Assembly: GCA_023437255.1 (NCBI GenBank) | Contig: JAEZGR010000021.1 | Span: forward strand, 1 to 15,312 | DNA from: Pseudomonadota bacterium | GTDB lineage: Bacteria; Pseudomonadota; Gammaproteobacteria; Burkholderiales; Burkholderiaceae_B | Direction of reading: 5' to 3' | Length of the DNA stretch: 15,312 bases | Part shown: positions 6,700-14,491 of the stretch, in pieces | How the letters are laid out: every line of letters begins with the position of its first letter | How positions within the stretch are numbered: the first letter of the stretch is position 1 | The notes under the pieces: generated by a model | Database searches by the model: none | What the model saw: the letters and a program-made list of their open reading frames with translations, nothing else | Told to the model about the DNA's origin: nothing | Position numbers and translations under genes: made by a program

Positions 6700-7466
6700 T
6701 AGTCTTCCCCCAGGTAGGCCTTGATCACGCGTGGGTCCGTGCGGACCTCCTCAGGCACGCCCGTGGTGATTGGCTTGCCATGTTCCATGACCATGATGCG
6801 ATCGGACACACCCATGACGAGACTCATGTCGTGTTCGATGAGCAGCACGGCGACATCGAACTCACGACGAAGCTGGTCGATGAGCTGCTGGAGATCGCGC
6901 TTTTCTTGGGGGTTGAGGCCCGCGGCCGGTTCGTCGAGCATGAGCAAGCGCGGGCGGGTGATCATGCATCGCGCGATTTCAAGGCGCCGCTGGTGGCCAT
7001 AGGCCAGGTTGCCGGCTTCACGGTTAGCGTACTCGCGGATACCCATGAAGTCGAGCCACTTGGCGGCGTCTTCGAGCGCCTGGGATTCAGAGCGGCGGTA
7101 GGCCGGCGTCTTGAGCAGGCCCGCAAGCATGCTGGTGTTGATGTGCTGGTGTTGTGCCACCAGCAGATTCTCAAGGACGGTCAGGTTCTTGAACAGGCGC
7201 ACGTTCTGGAAGGTGCGCACCAGCCCGTGGCGGGCCACCTTGTGGCTGGGCAGGCCATGGATCGGATTGCCGTCCATGGTGATCACCCCGGTCGTGGGTT
7301 TGTAAAAACCGCCCACACAGTTGAATACGGTGGTCTTGCCGGCCCCGTTCGGGCCGATGATGGCAAAGACCTCATCTTGGTGTACATCGAACTGCACGCC
7401 GTCGACAGCCAGCAGACCGCCGAAGCGCATGGTCAGATCCGATACTTGCAGCAGGACCTTGCTCAT
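6699..7466 (-). CDS. livG: Branched-chain amino-acid ABC transporter ATPase LivG
   Basis: Codes for 255 residues. Motifs counted from the ATG at 7466: Walker A GPNGAGKT (38-45), Q-loop Gln87 in RTFQNVRLF, signature [13 protein letters not shown] (154-166, the LivG form of LSGGQ), Walker B LLMLDEP (174-180) and switch His212 in LIEHDM. The ending KAYLGED is typical of LivG. The frame is open upstream to 7520, but [17 protein letters not shown] at 7466 is the natural start and overlaps the livM TGA as ATGA. It pairs with LivF as a heterodimer on the cytoplasmic face of LivH-LivM. Confidence 0.96.
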   Translation of the reverse strand: MSKVLLQVSDLTMRFGGLLAVDGVQFDVHQDEVFAIIGPNGAGKTTVFNCVGGFYKPTTGVITMDGNPIHGLPSHKVARHGLVRTFQNVRLFKNLTVLENLLVAQHQHINTSMLAGLLKTPAYRRSESQALEDAAKWLDFMGIREYANREAGNLAYGHQRRLEIARCMITRPRLLMLDEPAAGLNPQEKRDLQQLIDQLRREFDVAVLLIEHDMSLVMGVSDRIMVMEHGKPITTGVPEEVRTDPRVIKAYLGED

Positions 7467-8692
7467 TGTTTCAACTCCACATGCGGACGCTTCATGGGTA
7501 GCAGGCCTTGCGGACGCCACATCATCATCAGGACCATCACCAGACCGAAGATCATCATCCGGTATTCGGCGAACTCACGCGCGACCTCGGGAAGCACGGT
7601 CAGCAGGATGGCCGCAAGGATCACGCCCACCTGAGACCCCATGCCGCCAAGGACGACAATGGCAAGAATCAGTGCAGACTCCAGGAAGGTAAAGGATTCA
7701 GGATTGACCAGCCCCTGGCGTGCGGCAAAGAATGCACCGCCGAAGCCGGCGAACACGGCACCCATGGTGAAGGCCGACAACTTGATGTTGGTGGGGCTCA
7801 GGCCGAGGGAGCGGCAGGCGATTTCGTCTTCGCGGAGCGCTTCCCATGCACGCCCGATGGGCATGCGGATCACGCGGTTCGATACGAACAGGGTGATCAG
7901 GGCAAGCGCGAGCGCCATCAGATACAGATAGATGATGACGTCCATGTTGTCGAATTGCCAGCCCATGAATTCATGGAACGTGGTCTCGCCTTCGGGTGCA
8001 CGGCGCGCCATGGGCATGCCGAACACGGTGGGCTTGGGAATACCCGAAATGCCGTCGGGACCACCCGTGAAGTCGTACAGGTTGATGAGCAGCAGACGAA
8101 TGATCTCGCCGAAGCCCAGGGTAACGATGGCGAGGTAGTCGCCGCGCAGACGCAGGACCGGGAAGCCCAGAAGAAAACCGAACAGGCCGGCCATGGCGCC
8201 GGCCAATGGCAGCGCTTCCCAGAAACCCCAGCCCGCCCAGTGGTAAAGCAGCGCATAGGTATACGCACCCACGGCATAGAAGCCGACGAAGCCGAGGTCC
8301 AGCAGGCCTGCAAAGCCCACCACGATATTCAATCCCAGGCCCAGCATGACGTAGATGAGCACGAGGGTGGCAATATCGACTTCGGCACGGCCGGTAAAGA
8401 AGGGCCAGATCAGCGCGATGGCGACCAGCAGGAAGATCATGGCGCGCCGCGCGGTGTCATTCAGCACCGGCATGGTGAACTTGCGCTCGCCACGGCTCAA
8501 GACACGATTGAAGGCAGGCCGCACGAAGGCCTGGAAGACGAAAACGATCGCCATGCCGATCAGCACCATGTCCCATTCGGGTTGGAGGTGCGTCTGCTGG
8601 CCACTGCGCACGATCTGCAGCCCGAACACGGGCGCGATGATCACGCCGGCCATGATGGCCGCGATCATGGCATTCTTGATGTGACTGAACAT
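7463..8692 (-). CDS. livM: Branched-chain amino-acid ABC transporter permease LivM
   Basis: Codes for 409 residues, similar to E. coli LivM (425). Roughly the first 100 residues contain extra membrane segments (hydrophobic stretches near 8-28, 42-58 and 83-100). The conserved permease core follows, marked by [22 protein letters not shown] (117-138) and the inner loop [20 protein letters not shown] that contacts the ATPase. The C-terminus ends in [11 protein letters not shown], as in this family. It forms the translocation path with LivH in the inner membrane. Start ATG at 8692 shares one base with the livH TAA (TAATG); its own stop overlaps livG. Confidence 0.96.
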   Translation of the reverse strand: MFSHIKNAMIAAIMAGVIIAPVFGLQIVRSGQQTHLQPEWDMVLIGMAIVFVFQAFVRPAFNRVLSRGERKFTMPVLNDTARRAMIFLLVAIALIWPFFTGRAEVDIATLVLIYVMLGLGLNIVVGFAGLLDLGFVGFYAVGAYTYALLYHWAGWGFWEALPLAGAMAGLFGFLLGFPVLRLRGDYLAIVTLGFGEIIRLLLINLYDFTGGPDGISGIPKPTVFGMPMARRAPEGETTFHEFMGWQFDNMDVIIYLYLMALALALITLFVSNRVIRMPIGRAWEALREDEIACRSLGLSPTNIKLSAFTMGAVFAGFGGAFFAARQGLVNPESFTFLESALILAIVVLGGMGSQVGVILAAILLTVLPEVAREFAEYRMMIFGLVMVLMMMWRPQGLLPMKRPHVELKQ

Positions 8693-9615
8693 TACACTTT
8701 TTCCACTTCGGGTTTACCAAGCAGCCCAGTCGGCCGGAACAGCAGAATGAGCACCAGCAGGCTGAACGCGACGATGTCCTTGTACTGCGAGGAGATGTAC
8801 GCAGCAGCGAAGGTTTCGGCCAGGCCGAGCAGCACGCCGCCCAACATGGCGCCGGGGATGCTGCCGATTCCGCCCAGCACCGCGGCAGTGAACGCCTTGA
8901 TGCCGGCAAGGAAGCCGATGAAGGGATTGAGCTTGCCGATGGCCAGCGCGATGAGCACGCCGCCGACTGCGGCCAGCATGGCCCCAACCACGAAGGTGAA
9001 GGAAATGATCTTGTTGGTGTCGATGCCCAACAGGTTGGCCATGCGCAGATCCTGCGAGCAGGCGCGCGAGGCGCGGCCAAGGCGCGAATGCTTGATGTAC
9101 ATGTGCAACATGAACATCAGCACGACCGTGACCAGAATGATCATGATGCGCGAATACGGCGCCGTGATCGTGTAGTCGCCGATATTGACCTGCAATGCAC
9201 CCGTGACGAGTGCGGGCACGGCCATGTCGCGGGCGCCCTGGCCCACTGCGACCCAGTTCTGCAGGAAGATGGACATGCCGATCGCCGAAATGAGCGGTAC
9301 CAGGCGGGGACCGCCGCGCAATGGCGCGTACGCGACCTTTTCGACCGCATAGCCGTAGACGGCCGTGACCAGCATGGCCACGATCAGCATGATGAGAATA
9401 ATGAGTGCGACGGGCAGACCGGCGCCCACGCCGATGGCGGACAGCGTGACCAGGCCCACATAGGCCCCGATCATGTAGATCTCGCCGTGGGCGAAGTTGA
9501 TCATTCCGATGATGCCATAGACCATTGTGTAGCCAATGGCGATCAACGCATAGATCGCGCCGAGCGACAGTCCATTGAAGAACTGTTGCACGAGTTGGGG
9601 TATGAATTCGGACAT
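8692..9615 (-). CDS. livH: Branched-chain amino-acid ABC transporter permease LivH
   Basis: Codes for 307 residues (E. coli LivH is 308). The N-terminal family segment [20 protein letters not shown], followed by [12 protein letters not shown], is intact, and about eight hydrophobic segments follow. The cytoplasmic loop [20 protein letters not shown] is the ATPase contact region, and the end reads [14 protein letters not shown]. The ATG at 9615 ([11 protein letters not shown]) is chosen over a GTG five codons upstream at 9630 because it matches the family start; neither has a strong Shine-Dalgarno sequence (GGAA about 9 bases before the ATG). It is separated from the binding-protein gene by 177 bases holding strong secondary structure, and coupled to livM by a one-base overlap. 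Confidence 0.95.
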   Translation of the reverse strand: MSEFIPQLVQQFFNGLSLGAIYALIAIGYTMVYGIIGMINFAHGEIYMIGAYVGLVTLSAIGVGAGLPVALIILIMLIVAMLVTAVYGYAVEKVAYAPLRGGPRLVPLISAIGMSIFLQNWVAVGQGARDMAVPALVTGALQVNIGDYTITAPYSRIMIILVTVVLMFMLHMYIKHSRLGRASRACSQDLRMANLLGIDTNKIISFTFVVGAMLAAVGGVLIALAIGKLNPFIGFLAGIKAFTAAVLGGIGSIPGAMLGGVLLGLAETFAAAYISSQYKDIVAFSLLVLILLFRPTGLLGKPEVEKV

Positions 9616-9792
9616 AAAACGAAGTTCCACGACGCCGGCCCGCCATTGAGCAGCCGGCCAGGAAAGAGAAAAGGCCCCCTGGGAAGCTTGGAAGGGATCA
9701 GTGCCAACGCGTGATTTGCGTCTGCCGGTGAATCAATCCATTCCAAGCTTCCCGGCCGGTGTACGGCCGGGGCGCTGTATGTAGCGGTACGT
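9616..9792 (-). promoter_or_regulatory. Structured livK-livH intercistronic leader
   Basis: The 177 bases between the binding-protein stop and livH hold nested inverted repeats. Read on the minus strand, first comes a hairpin (9752-9758 with 9764-9770, CCGGCCG/CGGCCGG, 5-base loop). Then comes a perfect 13-base inverted repeat, GGGAAGCTTGGAA at 9681-9693 with its complement at 9741-9753, which continues for 4 more pairs after one mismatch. After the long stem the RNA reads through a G-run into a pyrimidine-rich tract ending at about 9661. Another GCCGGC pair (9634-9639, 9653-9658) sits just before livH. The likely role is attenuation of, or RNA protection after, the binding-protein message. 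Confidence 0.55.
9681..9753. repeat. 13-base inverted repeat in the liv leader
   Basis: GGGAAGCTTGGAA at 9681-9693 and its exact reverse complement at 9741-9753 are separated by 47 bases. Four further pairs (9695-9698 with 9736-9739) extend the stem inward past a single mismatch. Arms of this length in the same intergenic space are unlikely by chance. The outer arm overlaps the neighbouring CCGGCCG hairpin by two bases. Confidence 0.7.
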
Positions 9793-10905
9793 TCAGAGTT
9801 GGTTCATCTTGCCTTGGTCGTCGACCTTGTAGACGGCAAATTCGAATTCCTTCAGGTCGCCCTTCTCGTCGTACTCGACCTTGCCGATCGCGGTGTTGAA
9901 GGTTGCCTTGTGCATGTGGTCGGCCACCTTGGCGGGGTCTTCACCCACCTCTTTGATGCTGTCGACCAGGATCTGCACGGCCGCGTAGGCAGGCATTGCG
10001 AACGCACCGTCGGGGCTGCGCTTGTACTTCTTGAAGTTTTCAAGAATCTGCTCGTTGCCAGCCAGTTTGGTGAAGTCGGCGGGGAGCGTCACCAGCAGAC
10101 CGGTGGCAGCCGGGCCGGCAATGGCGATCAGGTCGTCGTTGGCGACGCCTTCAGGGCCCATGAACTGGGTCTGGAGACCCTGTTCGCGCGCCTGACGCAG
10201 CAGCAGGCCGAGTTCAGCGTGATATCCGCCGAAGTAGATCAGGTCTGCGCCCACGGACTTGAGCTTGGTGATGACGGCGGAGTAATCGCTGTCGCCGACG
10301 TTGATACCCTCGAACAGTGCGACCTCGACACCTTCCTTGCCAAGGCTGTCACGGACCTGAGAGGCGATACCGCTGCCATAGGTCTGCTTGTCGTGCAGAA
10401 TGGCAACCGCCTTGGGCTTGAGGGTTTTAGCAATGTAGTCAGCGGCAAAGGGACCCTGCTGGTCGTCGCGGCCGATGGTGCGGAAGAAGTAATGCGGCTT
10501 GATGGTGTCGGTGACCAGCGGCGAGGTGGCGCCCGGGGTGATGGCAACGATGCCTTCGTTCTCGTACACGTTCACGGCTGGAACTGTGGTGCCGGAGCAG
10601 GCATGGGCTACGGCAAACTTGGCGCCGGAGTTGACCACGCGGTTGGCAGCCGGTACGGCCTGCTTGGGTTCGCAGCCGTCATCGATGAGCAGCGGCTCGA
10701 GCTTCTTGCCGTTGATGCCGCCCGCCTCGTTGAATGCTTCGATGGCGGTGAGGGCGCCCGCCTGGATCTGGTCACCGTATTGGGTGGCGGGACCGGTCAT
10801 GGGCTGGGGAATACCGATCTTGATAGTATCGGCATAGACGCTGCCTGCGAAGGCCAAGGCCCCGATGGCCAGGGCAAGGGGCTTGACGCGGATAAATGAC
10901 TTCAT
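9793..10905 (-). CDS. livK: Branched-chain amino-acid ABC transporter periplasmic binding protein (LivK/LivJ type)
   Basis: Codes for 370 residues (E. coli LivJ 367). A signal peptide is clear (MKSFIRVKPLALAIGALAFA, cut after VYA near residue 25). The mature protein starts DTIKIGIPQPMTGPATQYGD, the usual type-I periplasmic fold beginning of this family. Ligand-pocket segment AHACSGTT is at 100-107, and EGIVAITPGATSP follows. Cys78 and Cys103 match the positions of the LivJ disulfide. It captures the amino acid in the periplasm and delivers it to LivH-LivM. Ligand range (Leu/Ile/Val or wider) cannot be told from sequence. It is first in the operon; GGAG lies somewhat far from the ATG at 10905, with GCAGG closer. 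The gene is followed by strong RNA structure before livH, consistent with higher expression than the membrane genes. Confidence 0.95.
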   Translation of the reverse strand: MKSFIRVKPLALAIGALAFAGSVYADTIKIGIPQPMTGPATQYGDQIQAGALTAIEAFNEAGGINGKKLEPLLIDDGCEPKQAVPAANRVVNSGAKFAVAHACSGTTVPAVNVYENEGIVAITPGATSPLVTDTIKPHYFFRTIGRDDQQGPFAADYIAKTLKPKAVAILHDKQTYGSGIASQVRDSLGKEGVEVALFEGINVGDSDYSAVITKLKSVGADLIYFGGYHAELGLLLRQAREQGLQTQFMGPEGVANDDLIAIAGPAATGLLVTLPADFTKLAGNEQILENFKKYKRSPDGAFAMPAYAAVQILVDSIKEVGEDPAKVADHMHKATFNTAIGKVEYDEKGDLKEFEFAVYKVDDQGKMNQL

Positions 10906-11080
10906 GCCTGCGGGTCTCCAAATTTGAAACGCCAGGAGTGGTTGTCACGTCTTGGCGAAAATTGTTACTACGACTGACGCCTGTTGGTTGCGGCCCGCAT
11001 ATTCTCCGGGTTGTATCGGGACGCTGTCACTACGGGTATGCCCTAGATACCGTGGGGACGGATCGTAAGCGCCTGGATTG
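10906..11080 (-). promoter_or_regulatory. Presumed liv operon promoter region
   Basis: These 175 bases between proC and livK, both on the minus strand, presumably hold the liv promoter, because the operon is long and functionally separate from proC. I see no sigma-70 pair I would defend: GTGACA around 11026 resembles a -35 but lacks a good -10 at 16-18 bases. A weak GGTAT/ATACC dyad near 11035-11051 has no T-run and is not a convincing proC terminator, so some read-through from proC is possible. Confidence 0.35.
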
Positions 11081-11920
11081 TCAGGCGTTTTCCCGCGAGA
11101 GCTCCGCGGCCCGTTGCGCCGCGGCCCGCATGGCCGCACTGACCGCCCCTGAAAAATCGCGCTGCTGGAATACCTGCAGCGCAGCGGCGGTGGTACCCCC
11201 CTTGGAGGTCACCCGTTCGCGCAAAACAGAAAGCGATTCCGGTGACAACGCGGCCAGCTGGGTTGCGCCGCTGACCGTGGCCAGGGCCAGCCGCCGCGCC
11301 TGGTCGTGTGGCATGCCCTGCTCCACCGCTGCAGCGATCATGGATTCGAGAAACAGGAAGACATAGGCGGGGCCGCTACCCGAAAGGGCCGTCACCACAT
11401 CGAGGGCGGCGTCGTCGGCGACCCAGACGAACTCACCGACGGCCTTGAAAAGCAGCTCGACCTGAGCCTTGTCGGCCTCGGAAATGCCGTCGCCGGCGAG
11501 CAGTCCCGTGGCACCCGCCGCGATCAGCGCCGGTGTGTTAGGCATGGCGCGCACAATCCGGCCCCAGGGCTTGTCGGCGTCTCCGAGCCAGTGGCTCAGC
11601 GTTTCGGCGGAAATGCCCGCCGCAATGCTGACCACCAGCGTGTCTGGCTGGAGATACGGCCTTAACGAAGCGACCGCTTCCTTCATATATTGAGGTTTGA
11701 CTGCCAGTACCCAGACCCGGTGTCGAGAGAGTCTTTCATCGGGTGCGGTGGCGGTGCTGCAGCCCTGCTCTGCCCAGAAAGCGAGCGCCGAAGGTGCGAT
11801 ATCGATCACATGGACGTCGTGGGCGCCGCAGCGCTTGCCGATCAGCCCCGATCCGAGTGCGGAGGCCATGTTGCCTCCACCGATGAATGCGATGGTGAGT
11901 TCGTGGTTCATGGCCGCCAT
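11081..11920 (-). CDS. proC: Pyrroline-5-carboxylate reductase
   Basis: Codes for 279 residues from the ATG at 11920 (276 from the alternative ATG at 11911; neither has a recognisable Shine-Dalgarno sequence). It catalyses the last step of proline synthesis, the NAD(P)H-dependent reduction of pyrroline-5-carboxylate, in the cytoplasm. The N-terminal Rossmann motif IAFIGGGNMASAL is at 10-22. Family signatures follow: VLAVKPQ (71-77), RAMPNTPALI (124-133), ALSGSGPAYVF (179-189) and the C-terminal dimer-domain motif RVTSKGGTTAAAL (236-248). The frame is open upstream to 12040, but that part is not family sequence and overlaps regulatory DNA. It is monocistronic in this view, divergent from ugpB and upstream of the liv operon on the same strand. 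Confidence 0.95.
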   Translation of the reverse strand: MAAMNHELTIAFIGGGNMASALGSGLIGKRCGAHDVHVIDIAPSALAFWAEQGCSTATAPDERLSRHRVWVLAVKPQYMKEAVASLRPYLQPDTLVVSIAAGISAETLSHWLGDADKPWGRIVRAMPNTPALIAAGATGLLAGDGISEADKAQVELLFKAVGEFVWVADDAALDVVTALSGSGPAYVFLFLESMIAAAVEQGMPHDQARRLALATVSGATQLAALSPESLSVLRERVTSKGGTTAAALQVFQQRDFSGAVSAAMRAAAQRAAELSRENA

Positions 11921-11964
11921 TGTAGGTTCAGGAACGTTGAAACAGCTCTGAATTGAAAGAGGCG

Positions 11965-11993
11965 ATTTTACGCCTGTCTGCGGGCCATGTTGG
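11965..11993 (-). promoter_or_regulatory. Candidate sigma-70 promoter for proC
   Basis: On the minus strand, TAAAAT (complement of 11965-11970) matches the -10 consensus at 5 of 6 positions. Seventeen bases upstream lies CCAACA (complement of 11988-11993), a 3 of 6 match to the -35. Transcription would begin near 11958, giving a leader of about 40 bases before the proC start. The -10 is good and the -35 weak, so it may need an activator. Confidence 0.35.
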
Positions 11994-12014
11994 CAGGATT
12001 CCCCTCCTGAAACC

Positions 12015-12031
12015 TGCACCACGATGGTGCA
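12015..12031. promoter_or_regulatory. Perfect dyad matching an NtrC (GlnG) binding site
   Basis: TGCACCA-CGA-TGGTGCA is a perfect 7-base inverted repeat with a 3-base centre. It equals the textbook NtrC dyad (TGCACCA, three bases, TGGTGCA; 17 bases). It sits in the divergent proC-ugpB region, about 65 bases upstream of the predicted proC start point and about 50 bases upstream of the PHO box of ugpB. The target operon is unknown. No correctly spaced sigma-54 promoter is visible on either side. Confidence 0.5.
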
Positions 12032-12064
12032 AAACCGCACAATTCGTTTGATTGCGTTTGAACT

Positions 12065-12098
12065 CTTTCATGTTAATGTCACACAGCTTTCCTAGACT
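12065..12098 (+). promoter_or_regulatory. PHO box and -10 element of the ugp operon
   Basis: Three 7-base units recur at exact 11-base steps: CTTTCAT (12065), ATGTCAC (12076) and CTTTCCT (12087). Against the PhoB half-site CTGTCAT they match at 6, 5 (6 if the common CTGTCAC variant is allowed) and 5 of 7 positions. Ten bases after the second unit lies TAGACT (12093-12098), a 4 of 6 match to the -10 hexamer, which is the expected PhoB-activated promoter geometry with the box replacing the -35. The E. coli ugp operon is a known Pho regulon member, so phosphate-starvation control of ugpBAE is strongly suggested. Confidence 0.7.
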
Positions 12099-12171
12099 GC
12101 CGCTGGCTCCGGCGCTTGCCATGCACTCTCCGGAGTCTCGCCCATTCCAGAAGCATCCAAAGGAGAAATTC

Positions 12172-13479
12172 ATGAGGAATAAAGTCGTTGCCCTTTCGCT
12201 TGCGGGCCTGATCGCCAGCATCGGAAGTGCTCATGCCGCCACCGACATCGTGTTTTGGCACTCGATGGAAGGCGCCCTGGGCGAACGCGTTAATGAGCTG
12301 GTGACCGGCTTCAACGAAAGCCAGTCCGATTACAAAGTTCAGGCCATTTACAAGGGCACCTACGGCGAATCCATGAATGCGGGCATTGCCGCATTCCGCG
12401 CCGGTAACGCACCCGACATCCTGCAGGTCTTCGAGGTCGGCACAGCCACCATGATGCATGCCAAGGGCGCCATCCAGCCCGTGCAGGAAATGTCGGAACA
12501 GGTCGGCGACCCGATCAACCCGGACGACTTCCTGGGAGCAGTGGCCAGCTACTATTCATCATCTGACGGCAAGCTCGTGTCGATGCCGTTCAACAGCTCC
12601 ACCCCGGTTCTCTATTACAACAAGGATGCTTTCCGCAAAGCCGGGCTCGACCCCGAAAAGCCGCCCAAAACCTGGAAGGAAGTGGCGGAAGCCGGCAAGA
12701 AGCTGCGCGAAGCCGGTCTGGAATGCGGCTACACCTCCGGCTGGCCCTCGTGGATCCAGATGGAAACGTTTGCGGCCTGGCACAACGTGCCTTTCGCCAG
12801 CAAGAACAACGGCTTCGACGGCCTGGACGCGCGCCTGCGTGTCGATGAAGAGGCCTTCGTGAAGCACTTCGGCTTTCTCGCACAGATGGCCAAAGACGGC
12901 TCCTTCACCTACGGCGGGCGCGGCGATGCTCCCAACGCCCTCTTCACTTCGGGCAAGTGCGGCATGTTCACCGGCTCCAGCGGTTCGCGTGCCAACATCA
13001 TCCGTACCGGCGAGTTCGAGTTCGGCACGACCTCCCTGCCCTATCACGACGATATCCAGGGCGCACCACAGAACACCATCATTGGTGGCGCCTCGCTTTG
13101 GGTCTTCGCCAAGAAGTCACCCGAGGTCTACAAGGGCGTGACGAAGTTCTTCAAGTACATCTCCAGTCCCGAGCAGGCGGCCAAGTGGCACCAGCAGACC
13201 GGCTACGTTCCGGTCACCAAGGCGGGTCACGAAGTCACTCGCGAATCGGGTTTCTACGAGAAAAATCCGGGCACGGAGGTTGCGGTGCTCCAGCTCGATG
13301 CAGATACCACTGAGAACTCGCGTGGTGTACGGCTGGGCTTTCTGCCCCAGATTCGCGAGATCGCCGAAGGCGAAATGGAACGCATCTTTGCAGGTGAAGT
13401 CGATGCGGAAGCCGGCATGAAGCGGATCGTCGAACGCGGCAACGAAATGCTCAAGCGTTTCGAATCCAGCGTCAAATAA
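12172..13479 (+). CDS. ugpB: Glycerol-3-phosphate ABC transporter periplasmic binding protein UgpB
   Basis: Codes for 435 residues (E. coli UgpB 438). It binds sn-glycerol-3-phosphate, and in E. coli also glycerophosphodiesters, in the periplasm. A signal peptide with cleavage after SAHA (about residue 22) precedes a mature start with FWHSMEGALG. Ligand-contact segments known from E. coli UgpB are conserved: the Tyr-containing KGTYGES (61-67), Glu88 in QVFEVGTATMM, PFNSSTPVLYYN (139-150), TGSSGSRANI (267-276), IIGGASLWV (303-311), TGYVPVTK (343-350) and Arg387 in RGVRLGFLPQIR. The start is the ATG at 12172, with AAAGGAGA at 12159-12166. The frame stays open to 12052, but that would put the PHO box inside the gene. 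It is first in ugpBAE, followed by a strong hairpin before ugpA. Confidence 0.97.
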   Translation: MRNKVVALSLAGLIASIGSAHAATDIVFWHSMEGALGERVNELVTGFNESQSDYKVQAIYKGTYGESMNAGIAAFRAGNAPDILQVFEVGTATMMHAKGAIQPVQEMSEQVGDPINPDDFLGAVASYYSSSDGKLVSMPFNSSTPVLYYNKDAFRKAGLDPEKPPKTWKEVAEAGKKLREAGLECGYTSGWPSWIQMETFAAWHNVPFASKNNGFDGLDARLRVDEEAFVKHFGFLAQMAKDGSFTYGGRGDAPNALFTSGKCGMFTGSSGSRANIIRTGEFEFGTTSLPYHDDIQGAPQNTIIGGASLWVFAKKSPEVYKGVTKFFKYISSPEQAAKWHQQTGYVPVTKAGHEVTRESGFYEKNPGTEVAVLQLDADTTENSRGVRLGFLPQIREIAEGEMERIFAGEVDAEAGMKRIVERGNEMLKRFESSVK

Positions 13480-13500
13480 GCTAGCCGGGTCTAAAATCCC

Positions 13501-13535
13501 CGTGAGCGGCATCCGCCCGATGCCGCTCACGCCTT
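13501..13535 (+). terminator. ugpB-ugpA intercistronic stem-loop with short T-run
   Basis: A perfect 12-base stem (13501-13512 with 13520-13531, CGTGAGCGGCAT / ATGCCGCTCACG) encloses a 7-base loop and is followed by CCTTTT. It has the form of a weak intrinsic terminator or 3' barrier between the binding-protein gene and the permease genes, 21 bases after the ugpB stop. Partial read-through would give excess UgpB over UgpA and UgpE. Confidence 0.7.
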
Positions 13536-13550
13536 TTGATCGTGGCTCCC

Positions 13551-14435
13551 ATGGAAAAGCGCGTCGTATTCAAACACAAGCTTCTGCCCTATCTGCTGGT
13601 CGCCCCGCAGCTGGCCGTGACGATTGTGTTTTTCTTTCTTCCTGCAGGCCAGGCGCTGTGGCAGGCATTTCGCATGGAAGATCCTTTCGGTTTGTCGTCC
13701 ACGTTCGTGGGCCTCGAAAACTTTCGTGACTTGCTGGCAAGTGCCGAATATCTGAATTCCTTCTATGTCACGGCGGTGTTCTCCGTTCTCGTGGCGGTAA
13801 TAGGGCTGAGCGTGTCGCTTTTGCTGGCCGTGCTGGCCAACCGAGTCGTGCGCGCGGCAGGCTTTTACCGAAACCTGCTCATCTGGCCGTACGCCGTTGC
13901 CACCGCTGTGGCCGGTGTGTTGTGGCTGTTTCTGTTTTCTCCTTCCGTGGGCATCCTGGCCGTCTATCTCATGGAGGCGGGCATTCCTTGGAACCCACGA
14001 CTCAATTCCAACGATGCCATGGCGCTGGTGGTCCTGGCGTCGGTCTGGAAACAGATTTCCTATAACTTCATTTTCTTCCTGGCGGGTCTGCAGGCCATTC
14101 CCCGATCGTTGATCGAGGCGGCGGCCATCGACGGTGCCACTCCCATGCGCCGCTTCTGGAGCATCGTGTTCCCTTTGCTGTCGCCCACCACGTTCTTCCT
14201 GCTGGTGGTCAACGTGATCTACGCCTTCTTTGACACCTTCGCGATCATCGACATCATGACGCAGGGAGGTCCGGGCACCTCGACCTCGATTCTGGTCTAC
14301 CAGGTCTACACCACCGGGTTCCGGGGGCTCGACATCGGTTCCTCGGCGGCGCAGTCGGTGATCCTCATGTTGATCGTCGTGGCGCTCACGGTCGTGCAGT
14401 TCCGCTATATCGACCGCAGGGTGAATTACTCATGA
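13551..14435 (+). CDS. ugpA: Glycerol-3-phosphate ABC transporter permease UgpA
   Basis: Codes for 294 residues (E. coli UgpA 295). It is an inner-membrane permease of the MalF type with about six membrane segments. The N-terminal [20 protein letters not shown] matches UgpA. The EAA loop that docks the ATPase reads [14 protein letters not shown] (189-202), and [11 protein letters not shown] and [10 protein letters not shown] are further UgpA signatures. The ATG at 13551 is chosen by similarity; an in-frame GTG at 13542 and TTG at 13536 are alternatives, and no start has a good Shine-Dalgarno sequence. This makes sense if translation is low or tied to the upstream hairpin. The stop overlaps the next ATG (ATGA at 14432-14435), which opens a 19-codon ORF and not ugpE. 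Confidence 0.95.
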   Translation: MEKRVVFKHKLLPYLLVAPQLAVTIVFFFLPAGQALWQAFRMEDPFGLSSTFVGLENFRDLLASAEYLNSFYVTAVFSVLVAVIGLSVSLLLAVLANRVVRAAGFYRNLLIWPYAVATAVAGVLWLFLFSPSVGILAVYLMEAGIPWNPRLNSNDAMALVVLASVWKQISYNFIFFLAGLQAIPRSLIEAAAIDGATPMRRFWSIVFPLLSPTTFFLLVVNVIYAFFDTFAIIDIMTQGGPGTSTSILVYQVYTTGFRGLDIGSSAAQSVILMLIVVALTVVQFRYIDRRVNYS

Positions 14436-14491
14436 AGACACAGCCCGAATCCGACGAGACGCCGGGCGCGCAAGCAGAGGTACGCGCATGA
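14432..14491 (+). CDS. 19-codon linker ORF between ugpA and ugpE
   Basis: A tiny [22 protein letters not shown], starts at the ATG overlapping the ugpA stop (ATGA, 14432-14435) and ends at a TGA overlapping the ugpE start (ATGA, 14488-14491). It is in a different frame from both. An AGGGTGA sequence about nine bases upstream could serve as ribosome binding site. The peptide is hydrophilic and acidic, with no recognisable domain. It may only carry ribosomes from ugpA to ugpE (re-initiation), or be chance coding in a 52-base spacer. I do not claim a functional product. Confidence 0.35.
   Translation: MKTQPESDETPGAQAEVRA

Noticed and set aside
7508..9175. A 555-codon open frame on the plus strand opposite livM and livH
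   Set aside because: It is a His/Asp/Gln-rich translation of the antisense strand of two unmistakable permease genes. High G+C codon bias keeps this frame open; no domain or good start is seen.
9799..10899. A 366-codon plus-strand frame opposite livK, and similar long frames opposite the peptidase (4190-5116) and the dehydrogenase (2381-3301)
   Set aside because: All mirror genes with intact family motifs and have unnatural composition. They are shadows caused by codon bias.
11921..12040. Upstream extension of proC to 12040
   Set aside because: There is no family similarity before the Rossmann motif, and the extension covers the predicted promoter and the NtrC-type dyad.
12103..12120. Sigma-54-like promoter TGGC...TTGC downstream of the NtrC-type dyad
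   Set aside because: There are 11 bases between the GG and GC elements where sigma-54 needs 10, and it lies only about 55 bases upstream of ugpB, overlapping the region just after the Pho-type -10.
12052..12171. Upstream extension of ugpB to 12052
   Set aside because: It would add 40 residues ahead of a clean signal peptide and place the PHO box and -10 inside the coding region. The ATG at 12172 has a strong ribosome binding site.
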